A stretch of 64,000 nucleotides of DNA from Brucella oryzae (GTDB lineage: Bacteria; Pseudomonadota; Alphaproteobacteria; Rhizobiales; Rhizobiaceae), in NCBI GenBank assembly GCA_012103035.1, contig JAAVLL010000002.1, forward strand, positions 558,001 through 622,000. The letters run 5' to 3'. Of the stretch, positions 29,492 through 40,324 are shown one piece after another. The notes under the pieces were generated by a model. The model searched no databases. It was not told the DNA's origin and worked only from the letters and a program-made list of their open reading frames with translations. Every line of letters begins with the position of its first letter. The stretch's first letter is position 1. The position numbers were made by a program, and so were the translations under genes.

Positions 29492-30286
29492 GTGAAAAGA
29501 CTTCTGATTACCGGTGCTGCGGGTGGACTGGGGCGCGTGATGCGCGAAAGCTGGTCGGACAGGCCGAGCTGTTGCGCCTTCCGATGTTGTCGATATGGGG
29601 AAGCCAAGCCCCATGAAGAACTTGTTCAATGCGACCTTGGCGATCTGGATGCGGTCACGCGCCTTGTCGAGGGCTGTGACGGCATTTTGCATCTTGGCGG
29701 CATTTCCACCGAGGCGTCTTTCAGCAAGATACTCAACGCGAATATCGTCGGGATGTACAATCTCTACGAGGCAGCGCGGACGCATGGCCATCCGCGCATC
29801 ATTTTCGCCAGTTCCAATCACACGATCGGTTTCTATCGACAGAACGAATATATCGACGCAAAGGCGCCAACGCGGCCGGACGGGCTATATGGCGTTTCAA
29901 AATGCTTTGGCGAGTCCATCGCCAGCCTGTATCACGACAAATTCGGGCAGGAGACCGCAATCGTTCGCATTGGATCGTGCTTCGAAGAGCCGCGCAATCA
30001 TCGCATGCTCTCCACCTGGATGTCCCATGACGATTTTGCCAGCCTGATCGAATGCGTTTTCCGGGCACCGATGATGGGATGCCCCGTCATCTGGGGTGTT
30101 TCGAATAATGACTCGATGTGGTGGGATAATAGCCGTGCCGGTTTTCTCGGCTGGCATCCAAAGGACAACGCCGAACGTTTCCGTGCCGCGCTTGAGAAGA
30201 CGACACCGCGACCAGCACCCGATTCTGCGCTCGCAGTCTATCAGGGCGGTACATTTGTCGATGAACCGATCCATCAGGACGATTGA
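29492..30286 (+). CDS. udh: Uronate dehydrogenase (NAD+), scrambled internal stretch
   Basis: Oxidises galacturonate or glucuronate to the aldarolactone, first step of oxidative uronate catabolism. It closely resembles the Agrobacterium-type Udh: RLLITGAAGGLGRVMRE, GCDGILHLGGIS, NLYEAARTHGHPRIIFASSN, GLYGVSKCFGE (active YxxxK), VRIGSCFEEPRNHRMLSTW and FLGWHPKDNAE. The open frame looks unbroken but is not: bases near 29549, 29580 and 29595-29598 are each short by one, so about 18 residues (SWSDRPSC...RYGEA) are wrong and frame is restored by chance. Corrected length is 265. GTG 29492 is chosen, six bases after GGAG; ATG 29480 is an alternative. Confidence 0.92.
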   Translation: MKRLLITGAAGGLGRVMRESWSDRPSCCAFRCCRYGEAKPHEELVQCDLGDLDAVTRLVEGCDGILHLGGISTEASFSKILNANIVGMYNLYEAARTHGHPRIIFASSNHTIGFYRQNEYIDAKAPTRPDGLYGVSKCFGESIASLYHDKFGQETAIVRIGSCFEEPRNHRMLSTWMSHDDFASLIECVFRAPMMGCPVIWGVSNNDSMWWDNSRAGFLGWHPKDNAERFRAALEKTTPRPAPDSALAVYQGGTFVDEPIHQDD

Positions 30287-30361
30287 TCGGCTCTTCCGTG
30301 TACAGATGGAAGCCTTGCAAGGGCAGGGCTTCTCCAGTTTGATAATATTTTGAAGCGCATA

Positions 30362-30380
30362 TTTTGCTTTACGTACCTCA
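30362..30380 (-). promoter_or_regulatory. Candidate LacI-type operator upstream of ABC operon
   Basis: On the minus strand this reads TGAGGTACGTAAAGCAAAA, matching the site at 40325-40343 in 18 of 19 bases. It is a near-palindrome around TACGTA (TGAnnTACGTAnnGCA). It lies between udh and the ABC transporter, downstream of a possible -10 (GATAAT, 30341-30346), a position suited to repression. Confidence 0.6.
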
Positions 30381-30500
30381 AAACGAAAGCTAAGCTTTTC
30401 ATCGTGACGCTTTGGGAGGAGTTCACGTGCAGTCAGAAGCATCGAGACAGAGCACATTTAAGAAGCGCCAATTGCGGCAGTTTGCCGTGGACGGTTGCCT

Positions 30501-32021
30501 ATGAGTGCGCCGGAAAAGATGACGGTCTTGCGCTGCTGGAGGCTGTGTCGCTTTCCAAATCTTTCGGTCCTGTCCAGGTTCTGAAAAATATTGATCTGCG
30601 TATTTTCGGCGGCGAAGTTCATGCGATCATCGGTGAAAACGGTGCCGGAAAATCAACGCTGATGAAGCTGCTTGCAGGCAATGAACGCCCGACGAGCGGG
30701 AAATCCGCATTGACGGCAAACCTGTGTCCTTCTCGGGGCCGGTGGAAGCCGAAGCGCAGGGCATTGTGCTGGTGCATCAGGAAATTCTGCTGGCGCCTGA
30801 TCTGACCGTCGCGCAGAACATCTATCTTGGTCGCGAGCTCAACCGTGGGCTGGTTGTCGATGACAAGTCGATGCGGGAAGGTGCACGCAAGGCTATCCGT
30901 GATCTTGGTGCGGATATCGATCCGGATGCGGTTGTGGGTTCCCTGTCGATTGCACAGCGCCAGCTGGTCCAGATCGCCCGCGTGCTGCTGGTGCCGCATC
31001 GTGTGGTAATTTTCGACGAGCCGACCGCTTCGCTGACACCGTTCGAGACGGAGGCGCTGCTGAAAGTCATTCGCGATATTCGCGCGAAGGGCGTCGCTGT
31101 TCTCTACATTTCGCACCGCCTGCCGGAAGTGAAGGAAATATCCGATCGCGTGACCGTGCTTCGCGACGGCAAGCTCGTTTCAGCGCATCTGTCTTCTGAA
31201 TTGCAGCCTGCCGATATGGCGCGCCTGATGGTCGGTCGTGACGTTTCAAAGCTTTATCCTGACCGCGCAAGCCAGCATGACAACGCTGCCATTCTTGAAA
31301 TCGAGAACTTCAGCGTGCCGGGCTATGTGCGAAATGCGAGCTTCCGTCTGAACCGGGGCGAGATACTCGGCTTTGCCGGTCTGGTCGGTGCTGGGCGCAC
31401 GGAATTGATGGAGGGCATCGTCGGGCTGCGCCCTGGCAGAGGTAACGCGCGCCACAATGGCAAGCCGGTGCATTTCCGCAATGCGCATGAAAGCCAGAAG
31501 GCGGGGATCGTCTATCTCAGCGAAGACCGGAAGGGTAAAGGGCTGCTTCTGTCCAAGGATATGGGTGTCAATCTCACACTTGCTTCCTTGAAGAAATTCG
31601 TGAGCGGTTTGCAGATCGACCGCAACCGGGAACGCACTGCGCTCGACGATGCGATCCGCGCGTTCGATATCCGCACTGGCCGCAAGGACATTCTGGCGGG
31701 TCAGCTTTCGGGCGGCAACCAGCAGAAGCTTTTGCTTGCCAAGATGATGATGCTCGATCCGTCCATCGTCATCATCGATGAACCGACACGCGGCATTGAT
31801 GTCGGCACGAAGGAGCAGATCTATCAGTTTATCGCCAATCTGGCCGATGAGGGAAATCGATCATCGTCGTTTCGTCGGAAATGCCGGAACTTATCGGTAT
31901 CTGCGACCGCATCGTTGTGATGCGGGAAGGGCGGATTGCCGGTGAGGTGACAGGCGACCGTATGACGGAACATGACATCGTCGTGCTTGCAACCGGCGTT
32001 GAAGCTGAAAATGCCGCATAA
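30501..32021 (+). CDS. Sugar ABC transporter ATP-binding protein (RbsA/XylG-type)
   Basis: Double ATPase energising uptake of a monosaccharide, probably a uronic acid or derivative. First domain: [18 protein letters not shown] (Walker A), [12 protein letters not shown] and [11 protein letters not shown] (Walker B). Second domain: [20 protein letters not shown] and [14 protein letters not shown]. About 507 residues from ATG 30501. That ATG has no ribosome site, but GTG 30427 has an excellent one (GGGAGGAG) and an open frame ending in an ATGA overlap with 30501; so either a 25-codon leader exists or the protein starts at 30427 with one more lost base. Other breaks: about 30530, GGG 30697-30700, GGG 31851-31853. 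Confidence 0.88.
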
Positions 32022-32041
32022 AACAATAAAGTGGGAAGTAG

Positions 32042-33041
32042 ATGACACAGGTTGCGACCGATAAAAGCTCAGTGCCGAGAACGTCCAGGGATTGGGACCT
32101 GCGGGCAATTGCCCGTTCATTGCGCTCGCCTTGCTGCTTGTTCTGGGCGCCATTGCCAGCCCGAACTTCATCAGTATCGACAATCTTCTCAATGTCGCAA
32201 CGCGCAGCGCTTTCATTGCCATTATCGCGCTTGGCGCTACCTATGTGATCTCGTCCGGCGGGCTCGACCTGTCCGTGGGCGCAATGGTGGCATTCGTTGC
32301 CAGCATCATGATCCTGTTCATGAATAGCGGAGTGATTGCCGATCCGGTGATGATGCTGATTGCCGCCGTGATGCTGGCGCTGATCGTCGGTGCCGCCTGC
32401 GGCCTTTTGAACGGGCTGATAACGACGGTGGGCGGCATAGAACCCTTCATCGCAACGCTCGGCACGATGGGTATCTATAGGGGCCTGACGACCTGGCTGT
32501 CTCAGGGCGGCGCGATCACCCTGCGTAATTCCGAAATTCAGGCCATGTACCGTCCGTCTATTACGGACACATAGCTGGTATTCCGATACCGGTTATTTTC
32601 ATCTTTGCGACGGCGGCGCTTGCGGCATTCGTCCTTTATCGGACACGCTATGGCCGCCATGTCATCGCAGTCGGATCGAATGAGGACGTGGCGCGCTATT
32701 CCGGCATTTCAGTCAAGAAAGTGCGCACTGTCGCCTTTATCATTCAGGGCCTTTGCGTCGCTGTGGCTGTGCTTCTTTATGTGCCGCGTCTGGGGTCTAC
32801 GTCGGCCACGACCGGCCTGATGTGGGAATTGCAGGCGATCACCGCCGTCGTTGTTGGCGGCACGGCGCTGCGGGGTGGCGTGGGGCGTATATGGGGCACG
32901 ATCTGCGGCGCGTTCATTCTGGAGATCATCGGCAACATCATGATCCTGTCGAACTTCGTCAGCGAGTATCTGCTGGGAGCCATTCAGGGTGCGATTATCA
33001 TTATCGCCATGCTTGTGCAGCGTTCGCTGTCGCGGCGGTAA
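32042..33041 (+). CDS. Sugar ABC transporter permease (RbsC-like)
   Basis: Polytopic permease of the carbohydrate-uptake-2 class, about 333 residues. Typical stretches: NLLNVATRSAFIAIIALGAT, YVISSGGLDLSVGAMVAFVA (conserved GGIDLSVG-like loop), GLLNGLITTVGGIEPFIATL and TAVVVGGTALRGGVGRIWGT. Breaks: CCC at 32107-32109 and a lost G near 32552. ATG 32042 lies 20 bases after the ATPase stop. It works with the flanking ATPase and binding protein. Confidence 0.9.
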
Positions 33042-33118
33042 TCAGGGTTTTGGCGGGATTGGTGGGGCGATTCCAGCCAGAGAGGAATGAGAGCCCCGCA
33101 TTTACTGGGAGGAAGACT

Positions 33119-34079
33119 ATGCGAGGGAATTTGATGAAGCTTGCTTTCGCCGCTTTGACGGCGGGCGCGCTTGCCTTTGGCAGCGCAGCAAGCGCACAGG
33201 ACAAGAAAGTGACAATCGGTGTGTCGATCCCGGCTGCCGATCACGGCTGGACGGCCGGCGTCGTCTATCACGCCGAGCGTGTGGCGAAGCTTCTGATGGA
33301 AGAGCATCCGGGCCTCAACGTCATCGTCAAGACGTCGCCCGATGCCGCATCGCAGGCCAATGCGTTGCAGGATCTGGCCGTACAGGGCCTCGACGGGCTG
33401 GTCGTTCTGCCGACCGATCCTGATCCACTTGTCAACGCTATCAAGGAAATCAAGGACAAGGGAACCTTTGTCGCTCTGGTTGACCGCGCGCCGAGCAGCA
33501 ACGACAATTCCATCCGCGATCTCTACGTGGCCGGCAACAACCCGGCACTCGGACAGGTGGCAGGCGAATATATCAAGAAGACCACTCCCGATGCGCAGGT
33601 CGTCGTCATTCGCGGTCTGCCGATCCCGATCGATCAGCAGCGTCAGGATGGTTTCGACAAGGGCATTGAAGGCTCCAACGTGAAGGTTCTGGACCGCCAA
33701 TATGGCAACTGGAACCGCGACGATGCCTTCCGCGTCATGCAGGACTTCATGACTAAATATCCGAAGATCGATGTGGTCTGGGCGCAGGATGACGACATGC
33801 TTGTCGGCGTTCTTGAAGCCATCAAGCAGGCGAACCGCTCCGACATTCAATATGTCGTGGGCGGGGCAGGTTCAAGGATATGATCAAGAAGGTGATGGAC
33901 GGCGACAAGCTTGTGCCGGTCGATGTTCTCTATCCGCCAGCGATGGTTTCGACCGCAATGGAACTCGCCGCCGGTCATTTTATGACCAGATTCCGGTGAG
34001 CGGCAGCTATATCCTCGATGCAACGCTCGTCACCAAGGACAATGCCAAGGACTTTTATTTCCCGGATTCGCCGTTCTGA
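33119..34079 (+). CDS. Periplasmic sugar-binding protein of ABC transporter
   Basis: Family 1/4 (RbsB-like) substrate-binding protein of about 320 residues. Signal peptide MKLAFAALTAGALAFGSAAS-AQ after an MRGNL extension; then VTIGVSIPAADHGWTAGVVY, LAVQGLDGLVVLPTDPDPLV, VVVIRGLPIPIDQQRQDGF and VWAQDDDMLVGVLEAIKQ. Breaks: a lost T near 33869-33871 and in TTTT 33978-33981. ATG 33119 has GGGAGGAAG upstream. The ligand is not readable; the operon (udh upstream, isomerase-like and dehydrogenase genes downstream) suggests a uronate, polyol or related sugar. Confidence 0.9.
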
Positions 34080-34088
34080 TCACGGCCC

Positions 34089-34112
34089 GGCGCGTCTCGT
34101 CAGAGGCGCGCC
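34089..34112 (+). terminator. Strong GC hairpin after the binding-protein gene
   Basis: GGCGCGTCTC (34089-34098) pairs with GAGGCGCGCC (34103-34112) through one G-T wobble, loop of four bases. It is followed by TTATTC, not a full T-run, so it may act as an attenuator or an RNA stabiliser of the binding-protein message instead of a full stop. Confidence 0.6.
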
Positions 34113-34135
34113 TTATTCATTCTGGAGGAGTTTCG

Positions 34136-35186
34136 ATGAAGACGATCAAGGGGCCGGGGATTTTTCTTGGGCAGTTCGCAGGCGATGAAGCGCCGTTCAA
34201 CACATGGGATGGCATCACCAAATGGGCTGCCGAAAAGGCTATGCCGGGGTGCAGGTCCCTACATGGGCGAGCCAGCTGATCGATCTGAAAAAGGCTTCTG
34301 AATCCAAGGATTATTGCGACGAATTCGCCGGTGTGGCGCGCCAGAACGGTGTCGAAGTCACGGAGCTTTCAACCCATTTGCAGGGACAGCTCGTGGCGGT
34401 GCACCCGGCCTATGACGAAGCGTTTGACGGTTTTGCGGTGCCGGAAGTGCGCGGCAACCCAAAAGCGCGCCAGCAATGGGCGGTCGAGCAGGTAAAGATG
34501 GCGATCCGCGCCTCGCGCAATTTTGGCATTGGCGCGCATGCGACCTTTTCCGGTGCACTGGCATGGCCGTTCATCTATCCATGGCCGCAGCGTCCCGCCG
34601 GTCTGGTCGAAACCGCGTTTGAGGAACTCGCCCGCCGCTGGAAGCCGATCCTCGATCATGCTGACGAGCATGGCGTCGATATATGCTATGAAATCCATCC
34701 GGGCGAGGACCTGCACGATGGCGCGACATTCGAGATGTTTCTGGAGCAGGTCAAAACCATCCGCGGGCCAATATGCTCTACGACCCGTCGCATTATGTCC
34801 TGCAGTGTCTCGATTATCTCGACAATATCGACATCTACAAGGACCGCATCAAGATGTTCCACGTCAAGGATGCGGAGTTCAATCCGACCGGGCGGCAGGG
34901 CGTCTATGGCGGCTATCAGGGTTGGGTCAATCGCGCGGGCCGCTTCCGTTCGCTGGGCGACGGTCAAGTGGATTTCGGCGCGGTGTTTTCCAAGATGGCA
35001 GCGAATGATTTTGACGGCTGGGCCGTGGTCGAATGGGAATGTGCGCTGAAGCACCCGGAAGACGGTGCGCGTGAAGGCGCGGAGTTTGTCAAGGCGCATA
35101 TCATCCGCGTCACCGACAAGGCGTTCGATGATTTCGCTTCCGGCGGCACCGATGACGCCGCCAATCGACGTATGCTGGGATTATGA
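34136..35186 (+). CDS. Sugar phosphate isomerase/epimerase-like TIM barrel
   Basis: AP-endonuclease-2/xylose-isomerase-like TIM-barrel protein, about 350 residues, of the IolE/IolI/YcjR group. Visible: TKWAAEKGYAGVQVPTW, VTELSTHLQGQLVAVHPAYD, GVDICYEIHPGEDLHDGATF (metal-binding Glu), NMLYDPSHYVLQCLDYL, MFHVKDAEFNPTGRQGVYGG (metal His and Asp) and WAVVEWECALK. Breaks: the A-run at 34233-34236 (lost A) and GGG near 34767-34770. ATG 34136 follows GGAGGAG. It likely isomerises or dehydrates a keto-intermediate produced with the following Gfo/Idh/MocA enzyme. Confidence 0.86.
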
Positions 35187-35193
35187 GGACGCA

Positions 35194-36363
35194 ATGACCA
35201 TAGAAGCAAAGACCACGGAAACAGCCGCTCCCCGCATCCGCCTTGGTATGGTGGGCGGTGGAGCGGGGCGTTTATCGGCGGGGTGCACCGCATGGCGGCG
35301 CGGCTCGACAACCGGTTCGAACTGGTGGCTGGCGCCTTGTCGTCATCTGCGGAAAAGGCGCAAGCCTCGGGGCGAGAATTGGGGCTGGCCGAAGACCGCA
35401 TCTATTCCAGCTACAAGGACATGGCCATTCGTGAGGCGCGGCTGAAAAACGGCATCGAAGCCGTTTCCATCGTAACGCCGAACCACGTTCATTATGAAGC
35501 CGCCAAGGAGTTTCTGCGGCGCGGCATCCATGTCATCTGCGACAAGCCGCTGACCTCGACGCTTGCCGATGCGAAGAAATTGAAGAAGGTCGCTGATGAA
35601 AGCGGCGCTTTGTTCGTTCTGACGCATAATTACACCGGCTATCCGATGGTGCGGCAGGCGCGCGAGATGGTCGCCAATGGCGAGCTTGGGGATTTGCGCG
35701 TCGTACAGGTGGAATATGCGCAGGACTGGCTCACCGAAGCGGTGGAAGCGACCGGCGCGAAGGGCGCTGTCTGGCGCACCGATCCGGCGCAATCGGGATT
35801 GGGCGGCGCAACCGGTGATATCGGCACCCACGCCTTCAATCTCACCTCTTTCGTAACCGGCCTGACGCTCGACAGCCTTGCCGCCGATCTCGACAGTTTT
35901 GTCGAGGGACGTCGCTTGGACGACAATGCGCATGTGATGCTGCGTTTTGAAGGCGGCGCGAAGGGGATGCTCTGGTGCAGCCAGGTTGCGCCCGGCAATG
36001 AAAATGCGCTGCGCCTGCGCATCTATGGCACAAAGGGCGGCATTGAATGGGCGCAGGAAGACCCGAACTATCTCTGGTTCACGCCTTTTGGCGAGCAGAA
36101 GCGGCTCATCACGCGGGGCGGTGCCGGTGTCGGCTCTGCGAGCGCCCGCGTGACCCGCGTACCGGCGGACACCCGGAGGGCTATCTGGAAGCTTTTGCCA
36201 CGATTTATTCGGAAGCCGCCAATGCCATAGAGGCCCATCGCAACGGCAAAAGCCGGATAAAGCAGTGGTCTATCCGACTGTCGATGACGGCTTGAAGGGC
36301 GTTGCTTTCATCGATGCCTGCGTGCGCTCGTCACAGAAAAACGGTGGCTGGGTCAAGCTTTAA
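35194..36363 (+). CDS. Gfo/Idh/MocA-family oxidoreductase
   Basis: NAD(P)-dependent sugar dehydrogenase, about 390 residues. LGMVGGGAGAFIGGVHRMAA (Rossmann) is restored by one G in the run at 35266-35269; then VSIVTPNHVHYEAAKEFL, VICDKPLTSTLADAKKL (conserved EKP-like DKP motif) and GATGDIGTHAFNL (catalytic Asp/His region). Further breaks: a lost G near 36168 and the A-run 36248-36251, after which the protein ends SSQKNGGWVKL. Last gene of the udh/ABC operon, followed by a terminator. Confidence 0.9.
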
Positions 36364-36368
36364 AGAGG

Positions 36369-36394
36369 AAAGGCGCCGCTGGCGCCCTTTTGTT
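36369..36394 (+). terminator. Terminator between the oxidoreductase and xylA
   Basis: GGCGCC (36372-36377) pairs with GGCGCC (36381-36386) across a three-base loop, flanked by AAA and TTTT with one bulged C. It sits between the convergent oxidoreductase and xylA stops and can serve both strands. Confidence 0.75.
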
Positions 36395-36403
36395 TCAGCG
36401 GGT

Positions 36404-37709
36404 TCAAACGTAGCGATTGACGATGTTTTCCAGATATTCCTGACGACCGGATTTCGGCTGCGGATTGATATCCTTCGCCTCGACTTCAGCGGTGATCTGG
36501 TCCAGCGAAAGGCCGGTCAGAAGCTTTTGCCGAAATCGCCGTTCCAGCCTGCATAACGCGCATCGAGCGGCTTGGACAATGCGCCGTCTTCAAGCATTCC
36601 GGCGGCTGCTTTCAGCCCGCGTGCGCAGCAATCCATCCCGCCGATATGGCCGATCAGCAGATCCTGCGGATCGAGTGACTGGCGGCGCAGCTTGGCGTCG
36701 AAATTCGTGCCGCCGGTCGTGAAGCCGCCTGCAAGCAGAACCTGATAATAGGCGAGCGCCATTTCCGGCACATTATTCGGGAACTGGTCCGTATCCCAGC
36801 CCGACTGGTAGTCATTGCGGTTCATGTCGATGGAACCGAAAATGCCAAGCGCACGGGCAAGCGCCAGTTCGTGCTCGAACGAGTGACCGGCCAGAATAGC
36901 GTGGCCCTGCTCGATATTGACCTTCACTTCGTTTTCAAGACCATAGCGCTTGAGGAAGCCGTAGACCGTCGCGACGTCGTAATCATATTGATGCTTGGTC
37001 GGCTCCTGCGGCTTCGGTTCGATCAGGATCGTGCCCTTGAAGCCGATCTTGTGCTTGTAGTCGACCACCAGATTGAGGAACCGGCCCATATGGTCGAGTT
37101 CACGTCCAAGATCGGTGTTGAGCAGCGTTTCATAGCCCTCGCGACCGCCCCACAGCACATAGTTCTCACCCCGAGCCGCTTGGTGGCATCGATGCAGCTT
37201 TTCACCGTCGCGGCGGCAAAAGCGAACACGTCCGGATCGGGATTGGTGGCCGCGCCCGCCATATAGCGGCGGTTGGAGAAGAGGTTCGCCGTGCCCCAGA
37301 GAAGCTTTACGCCGGTTTCGGCCTGCTTCTTCTCGAAAATATCGACGATTTCGTTGAGATAGCGCGTATTTTCCGCAAAGTTGCGCCCCTCTGGCCGCAC
37401 ATCGGCATCGTGGAAGCAATAATAGGGCGCACCGAGTAGCGAGAAGAACTCGAAAGCCACGTCGGCCTTGAGCTTTGCCGCGTCCATCTCGCTGGAATAC
37501 CATGGGCGGTCGAAGGTGCGCCCGCCGAACGGGTCGCCGCCCTCCCAGGCAAAACTGTGCCAGTAGGCTACCGCAAAGCGCAGATGGTCTTCCATGCGCT
37601 TGCCCAGCACGATTTCATCCGGATTATAGTGACGGAATGCCAGCGGATTGTCGCTGTCCGGCCCCTCATATTCAACCTTTTGAATGTCGCCGAAAAATCC
37701 GGTGCTCAT
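36404..37709 (-). CDS. xylA: Xylose isomerase
   Basis: Interconverts D-xylose and D-xylulose. About 435 residues corrected, as in the family. Signatures: [30 protein letters not shown] (catalytic His), [20 protein letters not shown] (metal Glu) and [20 protein letters not shown]. Breaks: the G-run complementary to about 37174-37178 and the A-run complementary to 36525-36528, after which it ends [15 protein letters not shown] 37709 follows GGGAGGACA. Transcribed as lacI-xylB-xylA, with the xylFGH transporter divergent. Confidence 0.95.
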
Positions 37710-37760
37710 TATGTCCTCCCGTTCGAATGTCGTCGTGTCTGATTGTTTGCGGCAGCGTCA

Positions 37761-39213
37761 CTAACCGGCGAGGGCGTGAAGTGCCGGATAAAGGGCGTGA
37801 TAACGCTGATAGGCTTCCTCATAGGCCGGGAGCAGGGTGGCTTCCGGCTCTATCGTGCGTTCCGTGCGTGGCGGCGTGCAGACGGCAAATGGATCGGCGC
37901 TGGTGGTCGCAATGAGACCCAGTCGCGCGGCACCATAAGCGCCGCCGAAGTCGCCTTCTTCCGGCAATGCAATCGGCACGTTCAAGGCCGTCGCGATGGC
38001 CTTCAGCCAATAGGTGGAGCGCGAGCCGCCGCCGACAGCGGTAAGCGACTTGATATCCGTGCCAGCCGATTGCAGCGCGGCGAGATTGTCGCGGATAGCG
38101 AAGGCGACGCCTTCCAATACGGCTTGCGTCAATGCGCGCTGATCGGATTCATGCTCCAGACCTGAAAACACGCCGCGTATCTTCGCATCGTTATACGGAG
38201 TGCGTTCGCCGGAGAGATAAGGCAGGAATGTCGCGCTGCCCGGCGCATTCAGCGTGTCGCCAAGTGCCTTATCGAGTTCATGCGCCGTTTTGCCGACAAG
38301 CCGCGCATACCAGTCGAGCGCGCTTGCCGCTGACAGGATGACGCCCATCTGGTGCCACGTGTCGGGCAGGGCGTGGCAGAAGGCATGAACCGCGCTTTCA
38401 GGCTTTGGCTGATAGGCGCCGTTTGCCGCGAAGAGGACGCCCGAAGTGCCAAGCGAAACGAAGGCATGACCGGGCCTGACCGTGCCCATGCCGCAGGCAG
38501 ACGCTGCGTTGTCGCCAGCGCCGCCCGCCACGACCGGCTGACCGGCAATGCCCCATTCGGCGGCAAGTTCGGCCCGCAGCCGTCCGGTTGCGTCCGTGCC
38601 TTCGGCAAGGCGCGGCATCTGGCTTTGTCAAGGCCGGTCTTGTCCAGAAGGGCGTTGGACCAGCGGCGCGCCCCAGTATCGAGCCAGCTCGTACCTGCCG
38701 AATCCGACATATCGGAGACATATTCGCCGGTCAGCCACAGGCGCAGATAGTCCTTCGGCAGCAGCACCTTGCGGATGCGCGTAAAAATCTCCGGTTCGTT
38801 CTTGGCAACCCAGACCAGTTTCGGGGCGGTAAAGCCGGGAAAGACGATATTGCCGGTGATGGCGCGAAAGGCCGGATCGGCATCGAGTTCGGCCGCTTCG
38901 CGATAGCTGCGCGTATCGTTCCAGAGGATGCAGGGGCGCAGCACCTGATCCTGTTCGTCCAGCAGGGTAGCGCCGTGCATCTGCCCGGAAAGGCCGATAC
39001 CGGCAATCGCCGAAAATTCTTTCGGATGGGCCGCGCGCAGGCCATCGATTGCAGTGCGGCAGGCTTTGATCCACTGGGCCGGGTCCTGTTCGCTCCAGCC
39101 CGGATGGGGCGCGAAACGTCCAGTTCGCCGTGGGCCGAACCAACCACCGTCTGCCCGTCATCGATCAGCAGCGCCTTGACACCGGATGTTCCTAGATCGA
39201 TCCCGAGATACAT
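37761..39213 (-). CDS. xylB: Xylulokinase
   Basis: FGGY-family kinase phosphorylating D-xylulose to xylulose-5-phosphate. About 484 residues corrected. MYLGIDLGTSGVKALLIDDG is the ATPase-fold start; LSGQMHGATLLDEQDQVLRP with ILWNDTRSYREA, AGGAGDNAASACGMGTVRPG and FLPYLSGERTPYND follow, and VGGGSRSTYWLKAIA near the C-terminus. Breaks: the C-run complementary to about 39105-39108 and a lost G near 38620. ATG 39213 follows AGGAGC. The gap to xylA is 51 bases. Confidence 0.94.
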
Positions 39214-39261
39214 ATTTGCTCCTGTTGGAAAGGCCCTGTTGGAAAGGCATTGCCGCGCGCG

Positions 39262-40291
39262 TCAGTCGAAATGCGGCAGGTTGTCCTTGAGAAAAATTTC
39301 GATGCGGATGTGTTCCTGCCCCGGCACGATCGCCAGACGATCCGCGGAGGCTTTCAGCACCCGGATGGCGCTGCGGATTTCATGGCCCGCATCCTGCGCC
39401 AGCACCGCATGGATGATGCCGTCGGAAAGCGCTTTCGAGGTCAGGCTGTCGCGTTCATGGGCGATGACGAGCGGGCGATTGGATGCGTGTTTTGCGAGTG
39501 CCTTCACCAGGCCGCTATTGCCCGCGCCGAGGCTGTAAATCCCGGCAATGTCGCTGCGCTCCTCAAGCAGTCTGCCGACAAGTTTTTCCACACGCGGGCC
39601 TTCATCGAAACCTTCCAGCACCGGCAATATCTCGCGGCCCGGAAAGTCTCCCTGCATCGCTGCCGTAAAACCGTCGAAACGTTCCTGATGATCGCGAACC
39701 TTCAACGAACCGGCGACGACTGCAAGAGCCCCTCCGTTCCATTGGCGAAAAGCCCCAGAAGCCGCGCTGCCGTGCGCCCCGCCGCGCCATTGTCGACGCC
39801 GACATAATGCGTTCGGGTGGATTGTCCGAGATCGGAAACAAGCGTGACGGCGTGGATGCCCTGTTCGCTCAACCGGGCGCAGGCTTCGCGCACGGGATCG
39901 GTATCGACCGCCACGAAGGCAACGCCGTCAGGCCTGCGCATGGCGCATTCGTCCAGCGCCGCGACGAGTGCCGCCTCATCGAAAGCGGGACAAGCACGAC
40001 ATTGACCCGGACCCGCTCGGCCAATGCCCGCTCGGTCGCAGCTTGCAGTTCCGCGCGCAGGCTCAGCATGAAGGTATTTTCATTGTCCGGCAAAATAAAA
40101 TCGAACTGGTAAAGCTTGCCGCGTGCGAGGTTGGCAGCGCCCACATCGCGCACATAGCCGAGCGTGTTCATCGCATCCATAACCCGGTCGCGTGTCTTTG
40201 CTCTCACACCCGGACGCTCGTTCAGCACACGGTCGACCGTGGCAAGACTGACGCCCGCTGTTCTGGCTATATCATGGACTGTAGGTTTCAT
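39262..40291 (-). CDS. LacI-family transcriptional regulator
   Basis: Repressor of about 343 residues. The HTH is clear: VHDIARTAGVSLATVDRVLN. It is followed by the hinge ERPGVRAKTRDRVMDAMNTL and a periplasmic-binding-like sensor domain (FDFILPDNENTFMLSLRAEL, YVGVDNGAAGRTAARLLG, IAGIYSLGAGNSGLVKAL). Breaks near 39983 (lost G) and in the G-run complementary to about 39728-39731. It is the first gene of lacI-xylB-xylA and faces xylF, so D-xylose is the likely inducer. The palindrome at 40325-40340, 34 bases upstream of its start, is a plausible own operator. Confidence 0.9.
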
Positions 40292-40324
40292 CCTCGCTCC
40301 TTGATGCGGACCATAAGATCAAAA

